Assembly (NCBI GenBank): GCA_017934525.1
Contig: JAGBJJ010000073.1
Location: 1 to 43,524 of the forward strand
Direction of reading: 5' to 3'
Source: Prevotella sp.
Lineage (GTDB): Bacteria; Bacteroidota; Bacteroidia; Bacteroidales; Bacteroidaceae
Length of the DNA stretch: 43,524 bases
Shown here one piece after another: positions 18,210-26,400 of the stretch. The notes beneath the pieces are model-generated. The model was not told where the DNA came from and did no database searches. It saw only the letters and a list, made by a program, of their open reading frames with translations. A program made the position numbers and the translations under genes. The stretch's first letter is position 1. The number at the start of each line of letters is the position of its first letter.

Positions 18210-18389
18210 TCAGTACATGCAGAGCAGTCGCCGTAAGCGTTGGCGCAGCCGCTCCATCAGCGACCGGGGCCGGCTGGCGGCCTGGCGCTGCGCCTCGAGT
18301 TCGGCTTCGCGCTGGTTGTCGACCTCGATGTCGGCGATCTGTGCGTCGATGTTCTGCTGAATGCCTTGGTAGTTGTCTTGTGATGCCAT
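18210..18389 (-). CDS. Small 59-residue protein of unknown function
   Basis: An ATG at 18387-18389 opens a 59-codon frame ending in TGA at 18210-18212. It begins MASQDNYQGIQQNIDAQIAD. The sequence is helical and highly charged, with a Glu/Gln-rich middle and an Arg-rich amphipathic end (LMERLRQRLRRLLCMY). There is no signal peptide. A Bacteroidetes -7 element lies 29 bases upstream, and the gene is first in the envelope operon. A competing frame on the same strand (18257-18463) would be translated through the promoter and has a composition unlike a protein, so I prefer this one. The role is unknown; a small regulator or a cytosolic partner is possible. Confidence 0.6.
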   Translation of the reverse strand: MASQDNYQGIQQNIDAQIADIEVDNQREAELEAQRQAASRPRSLMERLRQRLRRLLCMY

Positions 18390-18417
18390 TTCGGTTTGAT
18401 AATTATAAATTCTGCCG

Positions 18418-18425
18418 CAAATATA
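18418..18425 (-). promoter_or_regulatory. Promoter -7 element of envelope operon
   Basis: The minus strand reads TATATTTG, matching the Bacteroidetes TANNTTTG element, 28 bases before the ATG of the 59-residue gene. A TTTG lies 24 bases further upstream, slightly more than the usual 19-21. I see no other such element before the 1407-residue gene, so it may serve the whole operon. Confidence 0.55.
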
Positions 18426-18444
18426 GGGAAAAATGCCGAAACGG

Positions 18445-18563
18445 ACTTACAAATTTTTAACATCGACTTACAAATATTTCACATTTTCCGTTTCGTGACT
18501 TACAGATTTCTTACATTTTCGCCTCGTAACTTTCTGACTGTCAGAGAGAAAGTATATGTAAGT
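18445..18563. promoter_or_regulatory. AT-rich direct repeats, candidate regulator operator
   Basis: Copies of ACTTACAnATTT followed by TnACAT or similar start at 18445, 18466 and 18498, with a degenerate copy (ACTTTC) at 18529 and an inverted ATGTAAGT at 18556-18563. Spacings of 21, 32 and 31 bp keep the copies on about the same face of the helix. They lie just upstream of the promoter of the envelope operon and just downstream of the AraC-type regulator gene. AraC outputs usually bind direct repeats, so an operator is inferred. No gene or further structure was seen between 18564 and 18715. Confidence 0.5.
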
Positions 18564-18715
18564 CAACATTTGTTAACATTTAGGCCTTTTTTATCCTTTT
18601 TCAACCCTTTTCGGCGGAGAATTTTATAAAAATGTAGAGCCATGCCTGGCCTTGCTTTTGGAAACAAATTGCCATCATTCGCGTGATGCAGTCTGACGGC
18701 GGAATAAAAAGAAAT

Positions 18716-18745
18716 CACGACGTGACGGCATGCGGTCACGTCGTG
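18716..18745 (-). terminator. Intrinsic terminator of the hybrid regulator gene
   Basis: An 11-bp stem (CACGACGTGAC paired with GTCACGTCGTG) with an 8-base loop lies 33 bases beyond the regulator's stop. On the minus strand it is followed by ATTTCTTTTTATT. It separates the regulator transcript from the envelope operon. Confidence 0.8.
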
Positions 18746-18778
18746 TCGTAAGTTAAAAGGAACGCGCCCGCGAGGGCT

Positions 18779-21628
18779 TCACCGTGCGCGATGGATCCAC
18801 TGCGTGGGGGTGTAGCCGTAGGCCGCCTTGAAGGCGCTGCTGAAGTGGCCCGGCGTGGAGAATCCGCATCGGTAGGCGACGTCCGAGATGGGCATCTCGG
18901 GGTTCTTGTCGAGCATCGCCTTGGCGTTGCTCAGCCGGATCTGCATGAAGTAGTTGGCGGGCGTCTTGCCCGTCAGTGCCATCACCTTGCGGCGCAGCTG
19001 GTTGGAGCTCATGCAGAGGGCCGTGGCGAGCGACTCGACGTCGACCTGGCTGCGGCCCATGTGGCTGTAGACGAGGTCGGTCAGTCGGCCGAGGAAGCGC
19101 ACGTCGGCGTCGTCCATGGCGCTCGTCGTGGTGGCGGCGCTGCCGTTGTCGGCGGCGTCGGGGATGCTGCCGTTGCTGTCGACGACGATGCGCGAGAACT
19201 TTTCGCGGAGCAGTCGGCGCTGGTCGAGCAGCTTGGTGATCCATGCCTGCAGCTCGTCGGCGTTGAAGGGCTTGTAGAGGTAGGCATCTGCGCCCGCGTT
19301 GATGCCCTTGACGAGGTCCTCGTTGGCCGAGCGGGCTGTGATGACGATGATGGGGATGTGGCTGGTAACGTCGTTGGAGCGTATGTTGCGGCAGAACTCC
19401 AGGCCGTCCATCTTGGGCATCATGAGGTCGGTGATGATGAGGTCGGGCACGAGCTGCTGGGCCTTGTCGAGACCGTCCTGACCGTCGTAGGCATAGCTGA
19501 TGGCGTAGCGCTCGGCCAGCTGGTTGCCGATGAAGTAGGCCACGTCGCGGCTGTCCTCGACGACGAGCACGCGGATGGGCTCCACCTGGTCGTCGACGCC
19601 CTCGGGCATGTCGAGTCCGTCGCCGTCGGCCTGCGTGACGATGGGGTTGATGCCGCTGCGCTCGGCCGCCATGAGGGGCTGCAGGTCGGTGTCGCCGCCG
19701 TGGCTCAGGGGCATGGTGATGGTGAAGACGGTGCCCCGCTCCTTGCTCGAGACGACCTTGATGGTGCCGTCGACGGCGTTGATGAGCTGTCGGGTGAGGG
19801 CCAGTCCGACGCCGGTGCCGATGGTGGCCTTCTCGTTGTCGGCCTGATAGAAGGGCTCGAAGATGTGCTGCAGGTGTTCGCGGCTGATGCCGATGCCGTC
19901 ATCTGCGATCTGGAAGACGAACTGTTGTCCGTCGCATCGGGTGATGATGTTGATGTGTCCGCCTGAGGGCGTGAACTTGATGGCGTTGTGCACCAGGTTG
20001 TTGGTGATCTTCTGCACGTAGTCGGGCACGAAGTCCATCATGACGGTGTTCTCCTGGGGGGCATAGACGAGACTGATGTTCTGGCTCTGCGCGTAGCTGT
20101 AGAACGTCTCCATGATCATGTTGATGTAGCCGACGATGTTGTCGTGGCGCCAGTTGGGGGCCTCGACGCGGGCCTGCACCTTCGAGAGGTCGAGCAGCTG
20201 GTTGATGAGCAGCAGGAGCTGCGAGCCCTGGCGGCGGATGAGGTTGCCGCTGGTGTGGACGAGCTCGGGCGTGTCCTCGGGCGGTGTGTAGTCGATGAGG
20301 CGCTGGCTCATGCCGAGGATGACGGTCAGTGGTGTGCGGAACTCGTGGGTGATGTTGGTGAAGAAGTTCTCGCGGGTGTGCTGCAGCTCGAGCAGCTGGT
20401 GGTTCGACTTGTTCTTCAGCCGGATGGCATAGACGAGGAGGGCCAGGGCCAGGAGCATGAGCACGCCGATGACGGTGCCGCCGATGATGATGGTGCGGTT
20501 CTGGCGCTTGGCGGCGGCGTTCTGCTCGGCCAGCTCGTCGTTGCGGAACTTGGCGCTGTAGTTGGTGAGCAACTGCTTCATGTCGTTCTGATAGATGGTG
20601 TCCTTCAGTTTGGTGTAGTGGTCGAGATGAAGCATGGCCGCCTTGGGGTCGGTGTCATAGAGGGCAGCGAAGAGCCCATGGAGCGAACGGGCACGGTTGT
20701 AGAGGTCGCCCGTCTGACTGAAGAGGCTGTTGGCGGCATTGAAGTAAGAGGCAGCCTCGTCCCGTCGTCCCTCCATGCGCATCACCTCGCCCATGGTGTT
20801 CAGACTGATGCCGAGCGACGGCATGACGGCGGCCTGCTGCAGCACGGGTATGCTCTGTGAGAGCAGCTGACGGGCCTGCGCCGTATCGCCCATCGAGGTG
20901 TAGGCAGCCGCCATCTGCGAGAGACGTATGGCAGCCTTGGTGCCATTGCCACGCTGCTGCTCCAAGGCAAAGGCCCGCCGGGCATAGTCGAGCGCCTTGT
21001 CGTATTGCTCCAGTCCCTGATACACCTCGGTGGCCACACCGTAGATGGCCGGTGCATGCTCATGGTCGGAGGTCTTCTGGTCGGCCTCGATGGCTTTCTC
21101 AATATATTGCCGCGCCTGCTCGGGCTGACGGGCACCGAGGTAGATGCCTGCAATGGTGTTGAGCGTGGAGCTCATGCGCCCGTAGTCATGGTAGCGGCTG
21201 TCGTGGTCGTAGCCCATCTCGCCATAGTGCAGCGCCTCGATGTAGTTTGACTTATAGAAATAGGCCAGCATGAGCAGGTTGATGGTCTCCGACCGCCATG
21301 TGTAGTCGGCGTTGCCCTCGGTGAGCGGCAGTGCCTGCAGCGCATAGTTGATGCAGAGGTCGTGCTGCTGCGTGTTGAGAAAATATTCGGCAGCATAGTA
21401 GCAGACTGTCATGGTCATGGTGTCAGAGGGTATGTCGGCCGTGAAGACCACCTCGTCGCCAAAGCCCTCACTCACCAGCAGCTGCATGAGCCGGTTGGCT
21501 GTTTCGGTGCGTTGTGTATTTTTTTGTTTGATGAAGCGTTCGCAGAGTTTCTCCACATCGTGATTTTGAGCGCTGGCAACGGCCAGCGACAGGCTGAGTG
21601 CTAAAAGAAGAGCAACAATCTTAGGCAT
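18779..21628 (-). CDS. Hybrid two-component system protein: TPR sensor, kinase, receiver, AraC
   Basis: The 949 residues run in order as follows. A signal peptide (about 1-20) leads to an extracytoplasmic TPR-rich sensor (about 25-370), then a transmembrane helix (about 379-402). The histidine kinase dimerisation box is HEFRTPLTVILG with His428. The ATPase domain has its N box near 545 and DDGIGI near 574. A receiver domain runs from about 685 with DLMMPKMDG and phospho-acceptor Asp734. An AraC helix-turn-helix output covers about 850-945 (VAYRCGFSTPGHFSSAFK). All catalytic motifs are present. Such proteins sense an outside signal and activate nearby envelope or polysaccharide genes. The usual two-component beta-propeller sensor is absent here and replaced by TPRs. 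It has its own promoter and terminator. The adjacent envelope operon with direct repeats is the likeliest target, by inference from position. Confidence 0.95.
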   Translation of the reverse strand: MPKIVALLLALSLSLAVASAQNHDVEKLCERFIKQKNTQRTETANRLMQLLVSEGFGDEVVFTADIPSDTMTMTVCYYAAEYFLNTQQHDLCINYALQALPLTEGNADYTWRSETINLLMLAYFYKSNYIEALHYGEMGYDHDSRYHDYGRMSSTLNTIAGIYLGARQPEQARQYIEKAIEADQKTSDHEHAPAIYGVATEVYQGLEQYDKALDYARRAFALEQQRGNGTKAAIRLSQMAAAYTSMGDTAQARQLLSQSIPVLQQAAVMPSLGISLNTMGEVMRMEGRRDEAASYFNAANSLFSQTGDLYNRARSLHGLFAALYDTDPKAAMLHLDHYTKLKDTIYQNDMKQLLTNYSAKFRNDELAEQNAAAKRQNRTIIIGGTVIGVLMLLALALLVYAIRLKNKSNHQLLELQHTRENFFTNITHEFRTPLTVILGMSQRLIDYTPPEDTPELVHTSGNLIRRQGSQLLLLINQLLDLSKVQARVEAPNWRHDNIVGYINMIMETFYSYAQSQNISLVYAPQENTVMMDFVPDYVQKITNNLVHNAIKFTPSGGHINIITRCDGQQFVFQIADDGIGISREHLQHIFEPFYQADNEKATIGTGVGLALTRQLINAVDGTIKVVSSKERGTVFTITMPLSHGGDTDLQPLMAAERSGINPIVTQADGDGLDMPEGVDDQVEPIRVLVVEDSRDVAYFIGNQLAERYAISYAYDGQDGLDKAQQLVPDLIITDLMMPKMDGLEFCRNIRSNDVTSHIPIIVITARSANEDLVKGINAGADAYLYKPFNADELQAWITKLLDQRRLLREKFSRIVVDSNGSIPDAADNGSAATTTSAMDDADVRFLGRLTDLVYSHMGRSQVDVESLATALCMSSNQLRRKVMALTGKTPANYFMQIRLSNAKAMLDKNPEMPISDVAYRCGFSTPGHFSSAFKAAYGYTPTQWIHRAR

Positions 21629-21648
21629 GAGAAGTTATTTTATTTGTG

Positions 21649-21656
21649 CAAAGATA
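21649..21656 (-). promoter_or_regulatory. Promoter -7 element of the hybrid regulator
   Basis: The minus strand reads TATCTTTG 20 bases before the ATG, matching the Bacteroidetes TANNTTTG box. The sequence upstream is strongly AT-rich. No exact TTTG at -33 was found (TGGG lies at the right distance). Confidence 0.65.
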
Positions 21657-21735
21657 CAACAAAAATTTTATTTTTACCCATTTAAATTGCAAAAAATACT
21701 TTACACGCTTTTTTTTTCTGTGTTTTTGCACAAAA

Positions 21736-21769
21736 AAGGTTGCGCAACCCTGACAGATTGCGCAACCTT
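21736..21769 (-). terminator. Intrinsic terminator of fba
   Basis: A perfect 12-bp stem (AAGGTTGCGCAA with TTGCGCAACCTT) and 10-base loop are followed on the minus strand by a run of T. It begins 26 bases after the fba stop codon and should keep fba and the regulator as separate transcripts. Confidence 0.9.
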
Positions 21770-21795
21770 GATTCTTTTTGACAGCCGACGAGTGA

Positions 21796-22806
21796 TTAGT
21801 CGAGCTGAGCCAGCTTGTTGTCAGAGCCAAGCACCTCGAGAATCTTGTGCTTGTACATCTTTTCCATCTCGTCGCGAGCAGGACCGCAGTACTTGCGGGG
21901 GTCGAACTCACCGGGCTTCTCAGCCAGCGTCTTGCGCACGGCAGCCGTGAAGGCCAGACGCGAGTCGCTGTCGATGTTAATCTTGCACACGGCGCTCTTC
22001 GAGGCCTTGCGCAGCTGGTCCTCGGGAATACCCACGGCATCGGGCAGCTTGCCGCCATACTGGTTGATGATGTCGACATACTCCTGAGGCACGCTCGACG
22101 AGCCGTGGAGCACGATGGGGAATCCGGGCAGCTTCTCCATGATGGCATCGAGCACGTCGAAGGCCAAGGGAGGAGGCACCAGACGGCCCGTCTTCGGGTC
22201 GCGCGTGCACTGTTCGGGCTTAAACTTGTAGGCACCGTGAGAAGTACCGATGGAGATGGCGAGCGAGTCGCAGCCCGTGCGGGTGGCGAAGTCGATGACC
22301 TCCTCGGGCTTTGTGTAGTGGCTCTCTTCAGCGGCCACCTCGTCTTCTACGCCGGCGAGCACACCCAGCTCAGCCTCAACAGTGACGTCGAACTGATGAG
22401 CATACTCCACCACCTTCTTTGTCAGGGCGATATTCTCCTCGTAGGGCAGGCTCGAGCCGTCAATCATCACACTCGAGAAACCCATGTCTACACAGCTCTT
22501 GCACAGCTCGAAGCTGTCGCCGTGGTCCAGATGAAGCACTATTTCGGGGTGCTTGCAGCCCAGCTCTTTGGCATACTCCACGGCACCCTGTGCCATATAC
22601 TGCAGCAGCGTCTGGTTGGCATAGTTGCGTGCACCCTTCGACACCTGCAGGATGACGGGGCTCTTCAGCTCGCTCGAGGCCTTGATGATGGCCTGCAGCT
22701 GCTCCATGTTGTTGAAGTTGAAAGCGGGAATGGCGTAACCGCCGTTGATGGCACGGGCAAACATGTCTCTGGTGTTCACGAGGCCGAGGTCTTTGTAGCT
22801 TACCAT
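21796..22806 (-). CDS. fba: Class II fructose-bisphosphate aldolase
   Basis: This 336-residue protein is a full-length class II (zinc-dependent) aldolase, which interconverts fructose 1,6-bisphosphate with dihydroxyacetone phosphate and glyceraldehyde 3-phosphate in glycolysis and gluconeogenesis, in the cytoplasm. Visible active-site features are HLDHGDS (Asp94 catalytic, His95 metal ligand), the EAELG motif (Glu145), GTSHGAYKF (His190) and VLHGSSS (His234). The insert after GAYKF (PEQCTRDPKTGRLVPPPLAF) is of the longer, class IIB-like type. The start at 22804-22806 (MVSYKDLGL) gives the standard N-terminus. It is a single-gene unit with its own promoter and terminator and is probably unrelated in function to the systems on either side. 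Confidence 0.97.
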   Translation of the reverse strand: MVSYKDLGLVNTRDMFARAINGGYAIPAFNFNNMEQLQAIIKASSELKSPVILQVSKGARNYANQTLLQYMAQGAVEYAKELGCKHPEIVLHLDHGDSFELCKSCVDMGFSSVMIDGSSLPYEENIALTKKVVEYAHQFDVTVEAELGVLAGVEDEVAAEESHYTKPEEVIDFATRTGCDSLAISIGTSHGAYKFKPEQCTRDPKTGRLVPPPLAFDVLDAIMEKLPGFPIVLHGSSSVPQEYVDIINQYGGKLPDAVGIPEDQLRKASKSAVCKINIDSDSRLAFTAAVRKTLAEKPGEFDPRKYCGPARDEMEKMYKHKILEVLGSDNKLAQLD

Positions 22807-22860
22807 AATAAATAATTAATATTTAGAAGTTATAATGAAAATCGCTTCTTTTTACGACCG

Positions 22861-22868
22861 CAAAGTTA
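22861..22868 (-). promoter_or_regulatory. Promoter -7 element of fba
   Basis: The minus strand reads TAACTTTG, matching TANNTTTG, 54 bases before the fba ATG in very AT-rich DNA. An imperfect inverted repeat with GCAGG/CCTGC arms lies just upstream. No exact TTTG was seen at -33. Confidence 0.6.
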
Positions 22869-23400
22869 ATAAAATATTTTTAATGCAGGAAATATTTTGC
22901 CTGCCGATTGTACGTTTTTCACGGTTTTAACGATTTTTACGCGTAAGAGACACTATAGGCCGCAGCGAAATGGCAGATGTTAGGTGGCAAAAGAATGCTG
23001 AGCGTATGCAGGTCGAGGCGGCATGCCACCTCGCCTTTTTGTTGTCGACGACTGTTAGCAGACGCGCTGCGGCATTCCACTGGCTATCTGAGCCTGGACT
23101 TCCACCATCATAATACTTGCCGATGGCACACAAGAAAAATATTCACAAAGCTTTTTATTAAGTTATGTTAAAAAGACAAGGCACGGCGGTCTACAATCGT
23201 TAAAAGAACCTATAATAACCGCAGAAATTCACAATCTTTGATTTTTTTTACTAATTTAGCAAAACTAAAATATATAAACACATCTTACCGTCAAACAACC
23301 CTCGACGGTCTCTCATCTTCGCCTCGGGCGATAAAACCACCTATTAAACAATACTACTAACACGGGGCTCACCCGCGAAACATTCAATACTTCTTTAAAG
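22869..23400. other. Long intergenic region between fba and giant-gene operon
   Basis: About 530 bases separate the two divergent units. A near-perfect 20-bp palindrome lies at 23014-23033 and is followed by CCTTTTTG on the plus strand, so it could be a terminator or part of a small RNA. I recognise no gene that it would end. A short minus-strand frame (22927-23133) crosses the palindrome and looks spurious. From 23140 the DNA becomes AT-rich. The last 120 bases form a leader with three small potential hairpins (near 23289, 23321 and 23362) before the ATG at 23401. Confidence 0.5.
23252..23259 (+). promoter_or_regulatory. Possible promoter -7 element of giant-gene operon
   Basis: TAATTTAG differs from TANNTTTG at one position and follows an AT-rich tract. 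TTCA, not TTTG, lies 20 bases upstream. It would give a leader of roughly 130 bases. This is the best candidate I see but it is weak. Confidence 0.3.
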
Positions 23401-26400
23401 ATGGTAAGCCAAGGTATTCAGTCAGACACCATCGTCACCAAGGTGTTAGACCTGTTGAAAAAAACAAAGGAGGCCCTGGTGGCCGACCTGGAGAATGAAT
23501 TTGTCAGCGTCAGGCAAACAGCCCTGGAGCTCCGTCTGTCGGCAGATGCAACGGCCAGCAATTCTCTGGCCGCCTACTATGACGAGGTGCAGAAATCGTT
23601 TGACCTCATCGACGCCGTCTTTGCCAAAGTGGGCTACGACATCAGCCACTACGACCAGCTCTCGGAGCTAAAGGGCAACATCAACAAGCTTATCGATGAA
23701 ACTGCCGCCCTCGGCGAGAGCATCCGCAAGGCCGTGCGCAACTACCACGACGACAACAGCCTCGACGGCGATGAGGTGGCCGCCCTGCTCGACGAAGGGG
23801 TTCCTCGCATCCAAAACATCCTGACTCTCGTCAAGGATATCAGCAACACGGAGTGGAGCCGCGTGGAAGCCGAGCTGAACCAGTCGGCCGCTGATGTCGG
23901 CACCAAGGTAAAGAATCAGTTCTTCAGCAAGGACTTTGCCCGCGCCATCCTCGACCACATTCTCATTACGCTGCTGAAGAATGCCAAAGTCATCTTCAAA
24001 GATGAGATTGACTACGTGAAGCTGACGCTGACGAATGAGGTGGAAGAACTGACTGGCAGCGCCAAGGACCTGGCCTCGCAGATAGAGCAGCGACTGACCA
24101 AAGAACTGAAGGCTGCCAGCGTAGCCGCTGAAGACCTGCAGCAGGCGCTCCATCTGCTGCTGAAAGAGACGCTCGACGAGGCCAACCGGCTGGAAGCCCG
24201 TGTCTCGCAGGAGCTGAAGCAGAGCCTGCAGCAAGCCAAGCAAGACTTCAACAACGTCTATGCCAAGGTGGCCCATGCCCTGTCGGTGACCCACGCCATT
24301 CTTGATTTCTTAGGCATTCTCAAAGAGAAGGAGATAACGCTGAAACTGCCCAAGAAGCTGAAAGCCATCGTCAGCGACCTGCAAGGCAAGATTGACGCCG
24401 GCAAGGACGGCTTTGCCGATGCCGTGACATCGCTGAACAGCAAGATAGAGGCATCAAGAGAGACTCTGGCCAGCGGCGTGGCCTACGTGAACACAACTAT
24501 TGACAACGGACTGAGCGAGGCATCGCAGCTGCTGGCCAACAAGACCAACATGCTGGCTGGCGAACTGTCAGGCTCGATGAAGATAACCCAGGAGATGACG
24601 GGCATGAGCGTCGCCGCCGTGGGTGCCGTCAACGTGCAGATGCTGACAATGGACATGTACACCGACCAGATAGCCAAAGACACTAAAAAGGCGCTCAGCT
24701 ATCTGTCGAACGGCTTGCAGACCTACACCAACAATGCCAACGACGTAGTGGCCAGTGTGGCTAAGCTGGCCAACGAACGACTGGAGACGCTCAAGAACTT
24801 TGAATACCCCATCAAGATTGAAATCATTGACTGGAAAAGTCTGAAGAAGCTGTTCACACAGCCCGTGGAGCACTTCAAGGCCCTCTACCCCATCAACACC
24901 GTAGAAGATGCTGAGGACTTGATGCGTCGTATCATGGGCATCCTGCACAACATCAACCCCGACATTCCCGACTTCAGCTCACTGCGCTCGCTGCTGGAAG
25001 ACCTGCTCCGCCAGCTGCAGCAGCGCATGATGCAACTCATGAGCGAAGCCAAGGCCAAAGGACGCGAAGTCGTACAGGAGATATGGAACCACTTCCAGCC
25101 GCTCATCACCACTATCCGCAAGGTCATTGACATGCTGAAGGAGTTTGCCCTTGCCTTGAAAGACCAGATGTTCGACGTGCTGAACGATGTCAAGGGCGAG
25201 GTGAAGAGCGTGGTGAAAACTGTCAACGAGGAACTGGCAGAGTTGCAACGGCAGTTTAAAGAGGAAGCCAACCAGCTGAAGAAGAAAGGCGACCAAGCCA
25301 TCACCCAAACATACAAGAATCTGTCGGAGGTATACAATGCCATCGACGAAAATGCCAGCCAGATAGTCAAGCAGATGAAGCAGGCCGCCACTTCCGCCGG
25401 ACAGGCGGCCGACGACATGGCCCAAGCCACTGCTGCCGCAACAGAAGAGTGGCGGGCCAAACTGCCCAAGCTGCCTAAGCTGGCGAAGCTGAACCTGCCC
25501 CGCCTTTCGCGTAACGCCCTAACCGAGCCGCTCATCAGCGCCGTAGAGGATGCCTGGGAGGAGACGGAAGGCATCAACGTGAGAATTGACCTGAGCAGCA
25601 TCATCCAACTGTCAAAGGACATTGAGCAGGTGAAGACTTCGTTCAAGGCCATCAACAAAGACTACTACGAGGCGCTGCGGCTCATCAGCAAGAGCCACAT
25701 TGCCGGCTTCAGCATGCCCAAGATTGACATCAGCAAGAAAGACCTGACCAAGGGTCTCTTCGACACAAGCTCTATCGACACACTGATACCCAAGGGCATA
25801 CAGATACCCGACATTGCCGCTATCGTGGAGGAGACCGCTCTACCTGAGCTGAAAGCGTGGGCCTACGGTGTGGTGTCGAGCATCAAGACCGTCACCAACG
25901 TCGACGTGTGGCGCAAGCGCATGGACACCGTCGTCGCCCAGCTGCAGGCAGAGTTCCAGAGCGACATGAGCAATATCACAGGACTCATCTCCAAAGAGGG
26001 TGCCCTGCAGGTCATCAACCATGCCGGTGCCGTCAAGGCGCAGCTGGCCAGCGAGCTCAGCATCACCGACTACATCACGATTGTACGCACAGCCGTAGAT
26101 GACGTGGTGCTGCCCAACCCCGAGTACTACTTCACTACGTTCAAACGCTGCATACTGAACATTCTGTCGGCCCTGACAAAGAAGCTCATGGCCTGCCTAA
26201 AGAATCTGAAGTCGCAGCTAAAAGAAGCCAAGAACGCATTTGAAAAGAGCATCAGCAACTTCCAGGAGCAAGTGTTAAAGCAGCTCACTCTGAAGATAAA
26301 CGATTTTGAGAAGCAGATAACAGACATCAAGGACGTTGCCGACAGGAAGAAAGAGGCTGCCAAGGCGAAAGCCCTGCAGTATTGCAACGACATCAAGGCA

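Noticed and set aside
18257-18463. A 68-codon frame overlapping the 59-residue gene
   Set aside because: It starts upstream of the probable promoter element and gives a Ser/Thr/Arg-rich product typical of a wrong frame.
18445-18563. CRISPR array
   Set aside because: Repeats are short, degenerate and unequally spaced, and no cas gene is present.
21847-22815. A 322-codon open frame opposite fba
   Set aside because: Antisense to a certain aldolase gene and without any domain of its own.
22927-23133. A 68-codon minus-strand frame in the fba upstream spacer
   Set aside because: It runs through a long palindrome, has no start-site or promoter support, and its composition is not protein-like.
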